Assembly: GCF_001625215.2 (NCBI RefSeq) | Contig: NC_030382.2 | Location: 49,193,364 to 49,257,363 of the forward strand | DNA: 64,000 bases | DNA from: Daucus carota subsp. sativus | Taxonomy: Eukaryota; Streptophyta; Magnoliopsida; Apiales; Apiaceae | Direction of reading: 5' to 3' | In this document: one piece after another, positions 21,925 through 36,000 of the stretch | Layout of the letters: each line of letters begins with the position of its first letter | How positions within the stretch are numbered: position 1 is the stretch's first letter | Position numbers and translations under genes: made by a program | Notes under the pieces: model-generated | Database searches by the model: none | The model's input: only the letters and a program-made list of their open reading frames with translations | What the model was told of the DNA's origin: nothing

Positions 21925-24900
21925 TCATTGATAAAACAGTGCAGTATAGAAGAGCTGATTCCAAGTATCAGGTAATCCAGGGAGGCACCAGTGACTACAA
22001 TCAGCAGAATGGTCAGGATTGGCTCTCTGTTCCGGGCTCAAATCGCCACTGTAAATAGACGGATGCGCGTCTTTACGCATAGCAGAGAGCATAGTTATGT
22101 CAAGTATATAAGCTGGGTTACTCATGTTCCTTATCACTGCATCAAGGACCTTCATTTGGCCTGGATACGCGCCTGGGTAAGCTGTGCCACTCATTGGTGT
22201 TTTCTCACCGTAGCAACTTTTGGCCACTGAGGTTGCGCCTGCACTCCACTCTGACGGGCTGCAAATTCAATCAAATCACGATCATTATCTTGTATAAATG
22301 GCCGTTCTTACAATCAGTTGTGATCAAGGGACTAAGCTTAAACTCAATCACGGTTATGCAAACAACAAAATGTTCAACAGAAAATGCCTAGTAGATCAAG
22401 TCAATCTCAATTAAATGTATATAAAAAGATAAATTCGAATCAAACTAGGTCAATAAAAGAAAGGATCGGAACAAATGCATTTGGGTGAATATTGTATTGG
22501 CTGTACAATTTATTTGTCACTATCAGGCAAGTTCACATGTGAGTATATCACCGACGAAACAAGTGGTTAAAAATAGGACTAAATAACAGAGCAAAAAGAG
22601 CGGCTCCATTTTCTTTTTCGATGGAGACAGATTTAACAGCAAGTGATCACTGCCCCCATAATCTGTACAATTATACATATCATCTCTGATATGCAAGGTC
22701 GACTTCATATTTTACTTTACTATATGAGGACATAAATCCAAAGACTTTGGTGATGCCTCTCCAAAGTCCTATTTATTTTTCACTAGTAGGTGATAAGTGA
22801 GTATAACATTAAGGGGGCGTATTCAACTGGAATTTCGGGTTTGATCATCGTAACTTTGCATTATCTTTATTTAAGTTTCCCACCTAATGGGATTTGAATT
22901 TAGAAAAGATGGCGAACTGGAGACAGGCTGCAATGTAGGGAAAGCAATGAATAAGGAAAGTTATGGACTAGTCAGTTGAGAAAGTGGATTAGGTAATAAT
23001 CATAGGCCCGGCCATTGGCAAGTTGCATTCTAATTAGTGATTACAGCTACGATGTTGGACCCTGCAATCCCCAGTTGGTCCTTTTTGTTTTTTATCTCCT
23101 TGTCTGTGTGTTGTGTAGGGATGACAATCCTGATCCGAGCTAGACCCCTTTATCAAGAGTAACAAAATCCGAAAATGACGCGAAGATAACTTGAGTAGTA
23201 ACGGAATGACACATTTATGTAATAATTATTACTTCGAACTAATAGCACAAGTTCATCATCAAGTTTAAAAATATCAGAAGAACGAGAATTTAACACATTT
23301 ACGACCAAGAACACGACCTGAAAGTTAAAACTGACGCATCTAAGTTTATGTGCGTTATATGCAGGATTTAAAGATAAAGAGGTGAGTAGGGATAAAGGAA
23401 AAAGTATATATCTATGAACATACTTGTAGTGTGTGGGAGAGATGGATTGAAAGAAAACTCTGGTTTTGCTTTTGTCAACATTTGCATCAACCCATTTTGC
23501 CCATGTCCTCAGTCCTCTTTCTAAGGCAACCAATCGTTCCATATCTTGGTACAACTGCCCCTCCGCTTCCATATAGTCCCACCTGCATATTTAACATGGC
23601 ACACTTTTACCCCCTCTTCTCTATAAAATCGCAATTCTAACTTCATTTACAGAAACAATCAAACAGCAAGTCGTTTACAAAATTGTTAAAACTTAGAGCT
23701 ATAACTATGATGGCCCAACCAAATAATGTTCATGTCCAAAGGGTCATTTATTTATTTAAATGCTTCTGTGCTCTTAAAACGAACTCAATTCCACCAAGGC
23801 AAACTTAATGTGTCCATATAATTTGATCACCTAACAAGTTCTCGATTTCTCCTAGCTGTCTACATTAAAGTTTTCCCAGTACGTGAAGCTCCAGCATGCC
23901 AACTAAAGAGACATATATACTAGCAAGGCTTAAAACTCCTTTATAACAATTTGATTAGGGAAGAATTATCTGTGTCAACAATTTACACAAGTTTTTATGT
24001 ACCATGAACATGCTTCTATAAGGTCCACAATTAAGGTCTGTGTGAATATTTAAATTTCCGTAAATTCATCCAAAACCAAAAAAGACTAAATTAGCAAGGA
24101 ATAATTTGTTGGCACACAAGGTAGGCTATAACTTGCTCACCCTTGAAGAGATCCTTTGTGTGTCCACCAGTGACCCGTATTAAACGACAGCACATCTGCA
24201 TTTTTCCAGGCACCTCCATTTTTCGACATATCTTCCAATTTCAATATTCTTTTTCCTTGCACTAAATCAATATCCACCAAATAGGGTGCTCTGTAAAACT
24301 GAACTGCCACACCATACTCCTGCAACATACCATAACAAAACCCCAATTATCCCCTGTTTGGATGGCTCCATTATTCCAACCAATCATCATGATCAAGTCG
24401 ACCAAATAAATAAAGCAAATGCATAGTAATTAGTATAGCATGCTTTTGTAGAAACTTACAATAAACTTAAAGCTTGAGAAAGGATCTCCCCTAATGAACT
24501 GAGTTGGTGAACGAGGCACACTCGCTGATATCATACATATCAGTGATTCCCATTGGTTTCGGCCTAATGAATCACCCACAAACATTATATTCTTCCCTCT
24601 CATTTTTATCAAAAACTCCTCCCCGTCAAACCTGCTTATACAAACACGTCAGAATAATATACGATCCTGATAAGCCCCGTAACTTAACAATATCCATAAA
24701 ATATTTTTAAAACAATTGTAAGAAAAACAAACCAAACACAACATTAACATGTTATGACAATGCTACCATACCTAGGTAGCTCACAGTTGACTGGCTTCCA
24801 CCGGTATTTCAAGTAATCTGTATCGGGTCGGCCGAACATTTGACAATTGAATTCCGGGTCAATAATGGAGCAAGCAGAGGACTGATAAACCGGGTAAGTA

Positions 24901-25100
24901 TCATCATAGACCCAAGTGCCTATAAACAAAGCACAGCTTGTTTGGTTGGCCTGGATCATTGGGCTCCGTTTGTAAAAAGTGTTGTGGTGCCTGCTCTTCG
25001 CTATCATAACCGATGAAGCTATCTGTATTTGGAGCATATATATTACTAAACCTGCAAACATCTTAGTAATATAACACGGCCCTGAACATGTAACAGCCAT
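21925..25100 (-). CDS. TBL45: Trichome birefringence-like (PMR5/TBL) protein
   Basis: Five exons on the minus strand (24772-25100, 24460-24631, 24141-24319, 23424-23582, 21925-22258) give 390 residues. A hydrophobic segment near the N-terminus (around residues 14-30) is a signal anchor. A Cys-rich PMR5N domain follows with WVYDDTYPVY and a FNC...GRPD...YRWKP pattern. The PC-esterase domain then has GDSL (129-132) and the C-terminal DxxH motif (DCSH, 366-369). Known TBL proteins are Golgi polysaccharide O-acetyltransferases acting on cell-wall xylan, mannan, xyloglucan or pectin. The substrate cannot be read from sequence. The symbol is inferred from the conserved neighbourhood with PP2C and PHF5A genes. 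The intron at 22259-23423 is the largest. A GA run lies in the leader at about 25118-25140. Confidence 0.92.
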
Positions 25101-25497
25101 TGTACAAGTTTGTTCAGCGAGAGAGAGAGAGAGAGAGAGATGGCAAGGTTTAAAAGGTGGGGGTGTCTGTGTAACTGTGTATATTATATACAAAGAGAGA
25201 ATTGTAGAACACTAGTACAGTAGAATGTTTTTAAACATAAAATGCATTTTATGCGTGTTTTAGTATGTATATGTGTAGGCTGGTTTATTTATCTAAGTAA
25301 ACAATGGATGATATGTAAAACATTTTTCTTGAAATGGAGCAATCAATTAAAAGCCCTGCGTCTCCGAGTGGACTAATTAATATACGAGTTTAGTTGGTAA
25401 ATTATATTCCCCCGTCCCATAATATATGTCTTTTTTAAAAAATTACGCACATTAAGAAAACATTAATTAGATAAAATTTTCACATTTATACCCCTAA

Positions 25498-25880
25498 GAG
25501 CATCTCCAACAGGTTCTTCATTTGGGCTCCTAACTTGAAATTTGAGGAGGACAAGGAAATAAATTGCTCCAGAAAACTTTTAGTGGCTCCTTAAATTACT
25601 AATAGCTTCTTATTTTTCTCTTCTCTCTCCTCAAAGTTAAGAGCCACCACATAACTATTAACTTAATTTTGCACAACAAAAAATTCCTTCACTCCAAATC
25701 ACTTCCACTTTCCCTCCCTTTTTGTTTTATAATGGAGCCCAATACGAATAAAATATGAAATAGATTAGAGATACAAAGAGTATTGTTGGAGTTTACACTC
25801 TTAAATTTGTAATAAATTGCTAAAAGTCACATTATTTATATTATATTTAAGAGACAACTAAGAGGCTCTTGGAGATGCTC
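25498..25880. mobile_element. Tourist-like MITE
   Basis: Termini are GAGCATCTCCAACAG and a complementary CTTGGAGATGCTC. The flanking TAA duplications are at 25495-25497 and 25881-25883. It belongs to the same family as the element at 7543-7937. Confidence 0.85.
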
Positions 25881-25982
25881 TAATAAATGAATGTAAACTC
25901 TTATTCAACCTTCATTAATTGTTATACAAGCTCTAATAAATGAATGTAAACTCTTATTCAACCTTCATTAATTGTTATACAA
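25877..25982. repeat. 53-bp perfect tandem duplication
   Basis: The unit at 25877-25929 is repeated exactly at 25930-25982. It begins with the last four bases of the adjacent MITE (GCTC) and its TAA target duplication, so the duplication happened after the MITE inserted. Confidence 0.9.
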
Positions 25983-28052
25983 CTTTTAAGAAGGGTAATT
26001 TTGCAATAATGTCAATATATTTACATTTGAAATTAAAAGCAGACAAATATTATGAGATAAAAATTTCTTCCAAAAGAGATATGTATTGTGGGACGGTGGG
26101 AGTGCTACATGCGTACATGTGTATAATTGTGTTTGCAGATGTATGCTACGAAATTAAAGGAGGGGGATTTGATGTTTTGTGTTGTGTGTAAAACTGTGCA
26201 TGTGAAGATGGACAAGGATAAAAAAAGGTTCACGTGTGTGTATATACTCCCTACTTGACGGTGGACCTGTCTTGTTAATTATTGAACAACAACTATTTAT
26301 TCGATCAATTAAAAGTAATTAAATTTATAGTTTTCCTAATTTTTTATATTAAGCCGAATAAAACAATTGGAGTAGCAATTATTTTCGGTCAGAAGTTGTC
26401 TTCTCATTTTTCTTGGTTTTACTCGATTTTAAGTTAAATATTGCATATGCCCTTTATGTTGGGCATTTTCTATGCAAATTCATGATACTCAAAAAAGACA
26501 AGATATAACAAATCATCGTTGAAAACTACGGAACATCATTTGGGCAATCATAGTTACCATCTCATCTCATGCATGTCCAAAATAGTCAACAATTCTGAAT
26601 AAGTGTAATTATATTATCAATAAGTTTGATTTAAACTTAAACGCAAAGCTAAGACTTGCCACTAATTTCTCACGAAATCATTTATACTATTATGATTGCA
26701 CTTGGTATATACAGAGGGATGAGCAAGAAAGCTACTGGGAATGGCAAGGCGTAGAGGGCAGCCGTACGTGCAATGTTATTGAAAGGTCACCCCCGGACGA
26801 CGTCGTCGCCCTCCCTCAACTTGGCGGGGATGGACCCCATTAATTTCAGGGATAATGCTTCATATCCAAAAAAAAATTCCAAATTTATTTACGGTAATTG
26901 TGATTGGGTGAAGAGTCTCGTTATTTTTGTAGTAAATGTAACTAATCAGACTTGAACACGTCATTTGAGAAAAAAATTCGAGATAATTAAAAATGGATAA
27001 TCTTTTGGGCTACCTGACAGTTTCCTTTCAGCGTAATTTCATGCCAATGTTGTCTTGGACTCTTGGTTCTGTGTTAGGATAGGGTGGGCAGCCTCAAAGT
27101 TGATTCCTTTCTAAATTTGTGATCAAACCCAAACTATAAGGTCCTCTGATCCATCAATATTCGTGTATCAGATGTGCAACGAATCACCACTTTTTCTTTT
27201 CTTTTCACCAAACACTAAGCTTATCTTACTTTGTAGGCGTATGCATGTTCTTTGCTTCACTACCACGCATGCCATAATTTAAACATTTTAACCATAACAG
27301 AAAGATGAGAGAAATAAGTCAAAAGCTTAAAATTTGGTCAATAATAATGGCATGCAAGTCGGCGATCTCATTGATACTCCATACGGTTTCCGTTGCTAAA
27401 AACACAAATCATATGTGTATTTGACCCATGTCGAATATATGACCATGCCATAGATAAGATCATAAGAATACTGCCATGCAACATAAATGTGGCAATATCA
27501 AGTGCTCAATTTTGCCACAAATTTCACCCAACCACTACGATTATGAAAATACTGTACAATAAGTGCATACAATTCCCAGATGTTGACAGTTAGTATGCAT
27601 AATATTAGCAATATAGATGTAGAAATATATGCATCCTATCCGGTATATATGTGTATGGGGGTTTGGTTCGCGTGCATTCATTTGATCATTGAGAGTGATT
27701 AATTGTATTATTAATTGATATTAATTTAATTTAATATAATATTATTATGATATAATTATATATATATATATATATATATATTTTTTTATATTTTTTCCCC
27801 AAAAAGTTTCCAAAATTTGATATTATGACCAATTTTTAACTAATTAATTCGATTTTTGATGACTGAATTTCAATATCAACCGATTTTTGCAAATCATATC
27901 AGAATCCATCCTGACTAATTATTAAATGGGCCAATTTTCAGAATCCTGGATAATAGAAAGGAAGGGGGCTTACTTGTGAAAGGGCTCTGGGGGGTAGAGT
28001 TAGGAGTTGCCATTCACACTGTCCACAAATAACACAATCTTCCGCTCCGTTA

Positions 28053-28384
28053 AATAGATTACCTATCTCATTACCTATTAATAATATAAAATAATGAATC
28101 TTACTAAGTATTAGTGATTTAGGTAATCTACTTTTAGTATCAACTCCAATAGCAATCCATATATTTGTTCCCCTATTATTATTTTAATAATAAATTTGAG
28201 AGAGAGAAAGGGGAAAAGGAGGAAAAAAACAAAAAAAAGCACCTAGAAATAGATAATGGTTAAGAGAATTGAGGATGTACAAGTGATTTAGGTAATCACT
28301 GGCATAATGTTGGAGCACCTTTTTTTGATACATTAACTAAATATAAGTTTAGGAGCTCATTTAGGTAATCTATTGCACTTGCTC
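28053..28384. mobile_element. Harbinger-like MITE, 5' terminus incomplete
   Basis: The right end GCACTTGCTC is followed by TTA, and the left end begins at ATAGATTACC after TTA. The interior closely matches the element at 53179-53583, which keeps the left terminus GAGCAAGTCCAAC. About a dozen terminal bases are therefore missing here. Confidence 0.65.
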
Positions 28385-30039
28385 TTATACATCTGTACCC
28401 ATGCAATGGACACTTATCTATTCCATGAAAACAAACAAATGCACAAACAACATTGTATGCTAGCTTAACAAGGAGACCTCATTATCTCTTATTGCCTATT
28501 TCAGTCTGCCCAAAACTCTGTTAGCATACATTGACAAGCAAACTATGAAGAAGTACCGCGAAGGCTGGAGAAGAAGTGGAAGACTCCCCATGCCATTCCT
28601 ATTCTCTGTTTAGGATCTCTCACCCTGTAAATAGCAGGAGTAAATGAAACTTGAAACATTTAGCTCCACACGCAGGGGGGGAATTTTCAAAATGAAATAT
28701 AGACTAGAAATAAGAGAGTAGAGTTCTCCTCCTCCTCTGCACTTTCCTATTCTTTCCATTTATGTATCAGTTTGACAACATAAATGACAAAGTTGTAGTG
28801 TTCTAGTTACACAACAAAAATTTAATAAATAAATTAAAATGAGAAGGTGTAAGACATACATGCCGATAACAAGCTCTTTTGGAGACTCACAATATTTAGA
28901 TCAGATAGAAAAAACCTCTTAAATATAATATGATCCAATTAAACCCTCCTTCGAACATTTTATGGTTCAAGGAGAACTGGTTACTAACATATGATATAAA
29001 AGATTATCCGTTTGGTGCTGCATGTTTCATGTGTAAGGGAAAATGTTAAATATAATATGATCCAATTGAGGTCTCCGCTCAACACCTTTAGGTTTTAAAA
29101 GAGTTGATTACTTAACAAAAGCCACTAATGAACTTTATCCTGGCTTTCATGCAAATAGACTAATAAAACTAATCTTCAAAATTCCGCCGCTGAACAGCGG
29201 AGCAACAAGAGAATGTAAGGTAAGAAGAAAGACCCTTCACTAACTACACATGTGTAATACTATAATTCAAATCATTTAGTTTTTGGTGCATAATCCTCAA
29301 GTTAAGCCTCTATATAGAACTTGTAAAAAGCATGGACGTCACTTGAAACTGCTACTCCATCTTAAAGAAGTTGCAATATTGCTGCCTATCATATATGACC
29401 AATCTGGATATCAATATTGTAGGCGGTTTAGTGAAATGAGAAAGCGATGAAGGTAAAATCCGTGACATGCTCATCAGGATGCATGCAATAAATGTCTAAA
29501 TACTATGATTACATTTATGTAAAGAACTAGACCTATTATTTGTATTCCTGGTGAAACATGTCAACGGAGTAGTTTTATCTGTAATTATACTGCTGTATAA
29601 AGTAGAAAGAAGAAGATAAACTGAGCTTCATCTTTATCTACAACTACTTCTCAACTTGTGAACAAGCCTACAAGGCTGAGCCAAAACTCTCCTGGTTCGC
29701 TCCTATATAAGTTTCTGGCAAAGGAAGAATACGCACTAATTTCTACATAAAACTTAAGGCCCACAATTATCATACTCTATTATTAATTTAGCTGATTAGC
29801 CACCTGAATGAAATTAAATATGTTACAAAAAAGCACCTAACTTGCACTAACCTCAGCTGCAACAGGCTTTAAAATCCTTCTCTAATAGTATACAGTTTGA
29901 TCAGTTTGATCAGTTCCGTTGCTCTTACTTTTATATTAGTCAGACCCCTTGCCTGAGCTCTGGAGACCCATCTCACCATTTTGGCAAGGTACGTATTCAA
30001 AACCAGTTGGTTGACTCACCTGATATGAGAATTTCTTGA

Positions 30040-33000
30040 TCACATAATTTTTGTAGAGATTGAAAAAAGATATGCGTATACCAACAAACATAGTAAGTGG
30101 CTGATGGCCAGTACCCAATAATCTGAACAAGATTTGTCCTCGCCACCAACACCACCACCAAGACTGGAATAAATCACAAAAGTAACCACTAATTAGCTTA
30201 ATATTCCAACTATATTATCAAAAAAAAAAGACCACAACTTTACAAATTAGTAATTACTTATAATCAGATAGATAAACTCAACGAGACTGATCACATCACA
30301 GGTAACAACTGCGACTCGATGTGCTACTCTGAGCTCGATAAAAAGTTATAGCCACTTCAATGAATTACAAAATCCCCAATAACAATATATATGCATGTGA
30401 TTGTGTATACACATGTATATTCTCATGTAGTTTAACCTTTGTAGGCCACTATAATATTATCTCATGCTCCTGTGTCTTGTATATTACAGCTCTATTGTAC
30501 AAGATGCGGTGGATTGTGTATTTTGAGAACCAAACTGTCAACTCAAAGCTATGATTGGAAATTATACAGAAAGAAAGACAAGATAGAAAAGAGAACATAC
30601 TTTATACAGGTTTGGCCTACAGCTCCATTGTCGTCGACTCGTTCTGTTTGAAGTATTTCAGAACCACCACTGCTCCCTTCAATATCATCTCCACTAATGA
30701 CATCAGAATGTTGCTTAACAAGACCTGTACAAGGATGATTAGAGAGGTAGTGCTTAAATTAAATAACTATTATACTATTGAACAAGCAACCAGAAGGAAG
30801 TGAAGCATACTTGGGGGATTTGATTTTATGCGTGGGGTCATCAACAAGAGTTTTTGGCACATTGTGGTGCCCTTGAAACTGAGGAAAGTATAATCCAACA
30901 ATTCTAATCTCTCTGATGGCGACATCCTAGAAAATCCAAATGAAGAGATCCAAGTATTGAGCATACTTGGAATAGCAGGCAAAACTAGCCTCTCCACTCC
31001 TAATTTCACAAGTACCTATGGGCAAAAAAAATCAACTATATATCAACTTAAAAGTTGTGAAAACAATCGATCTTTCTCCTCTGCCAATATGAGTCATGTC
31101 ATACCTAGACCGAGTTATGTATATATTTTACATCCACTACTGTAACAGATTTTCAACTGACAAAATTATGAAAAAAACATATTGAATACTAACAAAATCA
31201 AAATAAAAATCACCAAATAAAATCTTAAATAATATTTACTCAAGGTCCTTTCTTAAAAACATCTTTCAAGCACAAGAATACAAATTATAAGTACATCATA
31301 AAATAAGAGACTTATAGCCTTAGACTTTTGATATGTCACATTTTGTGGTTTAGAGATGAAGAGACTTGAAATTCATAATTTAATTGTTTGAAGGTAGTAT
31401 AAGAACTCATTTATTCATATATGACTATATCATTCATTTACCAATACAGGCAAATAAGAATATCAAAGCTTTAGAATCACTAAATTAAGAAAAAAATGAG
31501 TTGCTGGGATTGGATTACCTTTTCAAGCTCATCCATCAAAACATGACACATTCCACGCCTACGATAATGAGAACGCGTAGCAACAAGAGGAATTTCTGCC
31601 ACCTTTTCGCCATGAACTCTATATTTATTAAAGAGAAAACAAGTATTTTTAGATCATTGTAATGGGTCAAACTACAGTTGACAATAATAGGCGATTGAAG
31701 ATACCTTAAAATCGCAGTAGTAATTAGCTCATCATTTTTCTCCAAAAGAACTGTATAGAACCCATGAAAGTTCAAACGTTGCAATTTGGACCTGAAATTG
31801 TGAACCATTTGGATAAATAAGTAGCATACATTCTTTCAGTAATATAATATAATAATTCCAAATTTTAACATAAATTATCAAAATTTAGCTTCAAATTCAT
31901 AAATAAAACATGTACTTCTGTGTACTTTTTGTTTTCATTTAGTGAAAAATCTTGCATCCATCACAAATTACTCGAATAACAATATGTAGAATGTTATTAT
32001 AGTTACTACTCGAATAGCGATATGTGGACATCTAATAAATAAAATAAGAGCAACAAACTTCATAAATTACCATTGCAAATACAAGTAACTCACCACCCCA
32101 CTCCTCATTTTTACAAAAAGAGTTCACTGGTTGAGCCAATATAAAATAAACAAAAATCTTTTCTAGCCTTTAGGTGCATTGTAAGACTAAAGTACAATTG
32201 CGCTTTATAGCTATGGTCTTCGTACTTGAGAGACACTTTATATACATAGATAGAGTTTTAATTCTCAGAAATCTTTAAAACGATAGATGCAAGATTTTGA
32301 GACTTTTTTAGGTTCCGTCCATTCAAAAAATTAGACAAAATACATTATTTGTCTGGCATATACACAAAATGATTATATTTCATAACTCATTGACATTTAA
32401 TTTGAAATAAAGTAAAATATATATTATATGGCACTTACAGGCAATATAACAGAATATAGAAACTTAGTCATACCGTCTGTTGAATATAACATCTTCAACA
32501 AGATCCCTCCTGGTTCGAGGTTCATTGAGAGGTTCGAAACACTCATGCATCACACCAAGAGCAATATTAAGTTTGCTATAAATCTCCGTCGAATCCACAA
32601 TATCAGATTGATTATGATAGTGTTTATCAGGTTTTATGTACTTGAGTAAAGTCCAAGTCATATGATCTCTCCCAAGTTGAACTGGTTTCCCTAGGAGCGT
32701 TTGGAGTCCTACTGAAATCTACAAAATCATAATCAACATATAAAATCAGCTTTTGGAGTCCAACTGATATCTAAATAATAATAATCACTATACAAAATCA
32801 GAATAAGTAATACACAAGAATGAAACGTTTACCAGAAAATGTACAACAGTAGACATATGTACATATCTTACCGCTTTATGATGTTTTTGATGTCTTAAAC
32901 GAAATTATATAAAACTTAAAGACAATTTATAGCCAAGACAATCAACTTCCAACCAATTTGACAACCATTCTTCGTGCATTATATACAGAAAAATTTCATT

Positions 33001-36000
33001 TTTGCATAAATAATTTGTCTTTACAGGAAGCCAAATGCCTATTATAGTGGCATTCTCCACTTGCATGAATATTGAATATAAAGTGATGTAGAAAAAATAA
33101 ATTTGCATATAACTGGATTATGTCCGTATTGGTTCAAATCACAACTATAGTCTCAACGATTTCATATAAAAGAGTTACCTGTTTGCATTTAAAATTGCAG
33201 AACCAGTATTTTTTGGGATAACTTTCAAGCACATGACCTTTCATCCTTAGGCAACTGATGTGATCTGTATCATAAAAGTTATGTATTATAAGAGATGTTA
33301 ACATAATGAAGACAAATATAATATATTGAATGGAATATAAATCATCACTTAATTATTTAGCTAACACACATTGCCGTGCACACTGATCACAGTTGATAAC
33401 ACTACTATTTGTGAATACTTCTATGTTCCCACTGTTTTTGCTCTGGCCACAAATTTTGCAACAACATGATGGGCAGAACCAGTTACCAGTTGGAACCCCC
33501 TGCATATTAACCAAATGCAGTAAAATATCAATTTCTAGACAGAAGTAATTTATTCATGTATACGTTGTAGAAAGTGAAACTGGGAAAGGAAAAACTAGAA
33601 AATTATAAACGGGATATATGACTTTCAAAAAGACATACCTTCAAACCAAGGCAACGAGTATGAAATGTAGATGGACATCCATCACACAATAATAAATTAC
33701 CCCCAGAATGACAGACAGAACATAAAACTAGAAAATTATAAACGGGATATATGACTTTCAAAAAGACATACCTTCAAACCAAGGCAACGAGTATGAAATG
33801 TAGATGGACATCCATCACACAATAATAAATTACCCCCAGAATGACAGACAGAACATATGGAGTCTGTCTTATTGTCATTCGGTTTACCCTTCACCTCCAG
33901 CCTCCCTCTATTGGAACCTCTTGTATTTAAATCTCGCCTCAGTTGTAACTGGCACTCCAGCAGGGACCTACCATTCTCCAAAAATATATTGGCTGATGGC
34001 TGATGGCAAGTACTGTTTGCATGAACTTCAAAATTATGCAGAGTAAAAGTTTCTTGGCAGCAATTGCACTTGATTCCGTCACGAGTCACCCTACCTTCTG
34101 CCATCATCTTGCAATCCTTTCCGATGCGATATTGCACTTTCTCACTAGGTAAAACAACTTGATTGTCCATTAACCAAGATAATATAGTACAAGGATTTCT
34201 GTGTGATGAAGATGCATCCACCACCTCGCGAGCTCTTTTGCTTGACCGCAACACACGGTCTGAAACAGAGACTGGCCTGTTAATATTATCTTTAGACTTG
34301 ATAGCTTGAATTTTCTTTGACTTATTTTCCTTCGTAACGGAATTTGAGGACAGAGAGGCAAGATGTAGGGAACTACTCTTTCTTTTCTTCTTGTTTTCGC
34401 AATGAATCTCTTTCCGAACCTCCTCACTTGCTGAAGGTGAATATCGAGCCTCTCTAGGAAGTTGTACTTCTGCTAGCTTCCCAACATGTATTTCTTCATC
34501 TATATAGCCCTTGCATGCTGATCGGAGTGAATCGTACATCTTCCTGCTAGGTGAAATGTACCTGTACCTCAACTTTTTTTTGGTTCGGTAGTGATATAAT
34601 TTCCACCCAACAGCGAACAGGTGCTTCTTTACTTTCAATTGCATATCCTTAAGCATGCTACCTGTTTTCCATTTACTATGGTCACCCTTTTCCTTGGTAA
34701 CATGAGTATGATAGTTCATAACAGCTTGAGGACAATATTCAGGTTCAAATATAAGTTCCTCATCAGGTGAAGGTCCTATGAGTACACTTTTGCGTTCTTG
34801 TGAGTGCTCAGTTGGAAATAAGGTGGCATCAGCTGCATAAGATAGACAATTTTGCACATCTTGGGGAAACATAGAAACAATGTCAGAAGATGATGTTTCC
34901 ATATACTGACAAACTTCGAAAAGTGATCGAAATTCTTTTTCACTGCCACCATCCTTAGGCATGATAAAACGGTATCTCCATGTTTCTTTAGTGTATTCAA
35001 CTTTCCATCCCAAAAACGAGAGATGTTTCAAGACATTTAATATATGTTCCTCTGACGGTTGACGCCCACACTTACTAATATTGATATATTCAGTAACAGC
35101 ATCTTCGTAAAATTCAGGTTCTGGGAGGCAAAATGGCACCCAATTGTCTTGTGCTTTCTCTTTTGGTATTTTAAGGTCTGTAAAGGAACACAATTCTTTA
35201 GATGCTCCTGCCTTCAAATACTCACACACGTCAACAAGTGATACAAAATACTTCTCAGGAGAACCAGGTTCAATGTACCGTAGTTGTTGCATACCATTAA
35301 TTCTTTCATTGTTCCTGTACTCAATTTTCCAGCCCATAAATAAAAGATGTTTCCAGACATTATTTTGAACCTTAAGATATCGCTTATTCCCAGACTTGAA
35401 CAATCTGCAGTATTCATCAACTGCTTCAGGGCAATAGTCAGGATCAGAAACAATGTTGGGGCCAGCAGGATGCCAAACATTGTTCTTAGTAATTTTGGAC
35501 ACTTCAAGACTAGCGTTAAATGATTCTTCATGGTTGGTACAGGAATTAACCTTGGACACCTCACCAGTCATAGAAGGTGCAATTGCCATTGTTCGAGAAC
35601 TCGCACATGCTATTTCTTCATCTATGGTTTTGACTGAACTAGACAGCGGCATCTTCCCCAACCTATCAAATGTCGTAACAGTGGCCAATTTGTCCCGATT
35701 GATCTCATCACAAGGCTGACGATATTCTCCCTTTTCATCAACATGCAAGAACTCACTTCTATTTAAGAAGCCATTGCTGCCGGGTACAACAGCAAGAGAG
35801 TCAACAAAGCATTCCTTATTCTTCAATACAGCATCCAAAATAGGTCCACTTAGTTCCATTAAATGACCACAATCATGCAATGTATTCCCCGAGGAGCTCG
35901 AGCTCAGAGTCGGAAAAAAATCTTTCAAAAAGAGCTTAATGTTATCCACAATTACCTCTAACAACAATTCTCTCCAGATATCAGTCAAGCAAGAAGTCCA

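Larger units (their letters stand above)
25101..30039. other. Intergenic region with MITEs
   Basis: No protein gene is supported. The stretch carries two Harbinger-type MITEs (listed separately), a 53-bp tandem duplication (25877-25982) and a TA microsatellite near 27757-27782. A short conserved-looking frame at about 28545-28613 was considered but not accepted. Confidence 0.45.

Noticed and set aside
28545-28613. Short frame MKKYREGW... as a peptide gene or upstream ORF, or a miR482-like sequence
   Set aside because: There is no neighbouring main frame, no signal peptide, and no complementary arm for a miRNA hairpin nearby.
33724-33736. Extension of the PHD exon into the intron (ending SHISRL)
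   Set aside because: It reads past the GT donor at 33771. Splicing there joins to GVPTGNWFCPSC and completes the PHD finger.
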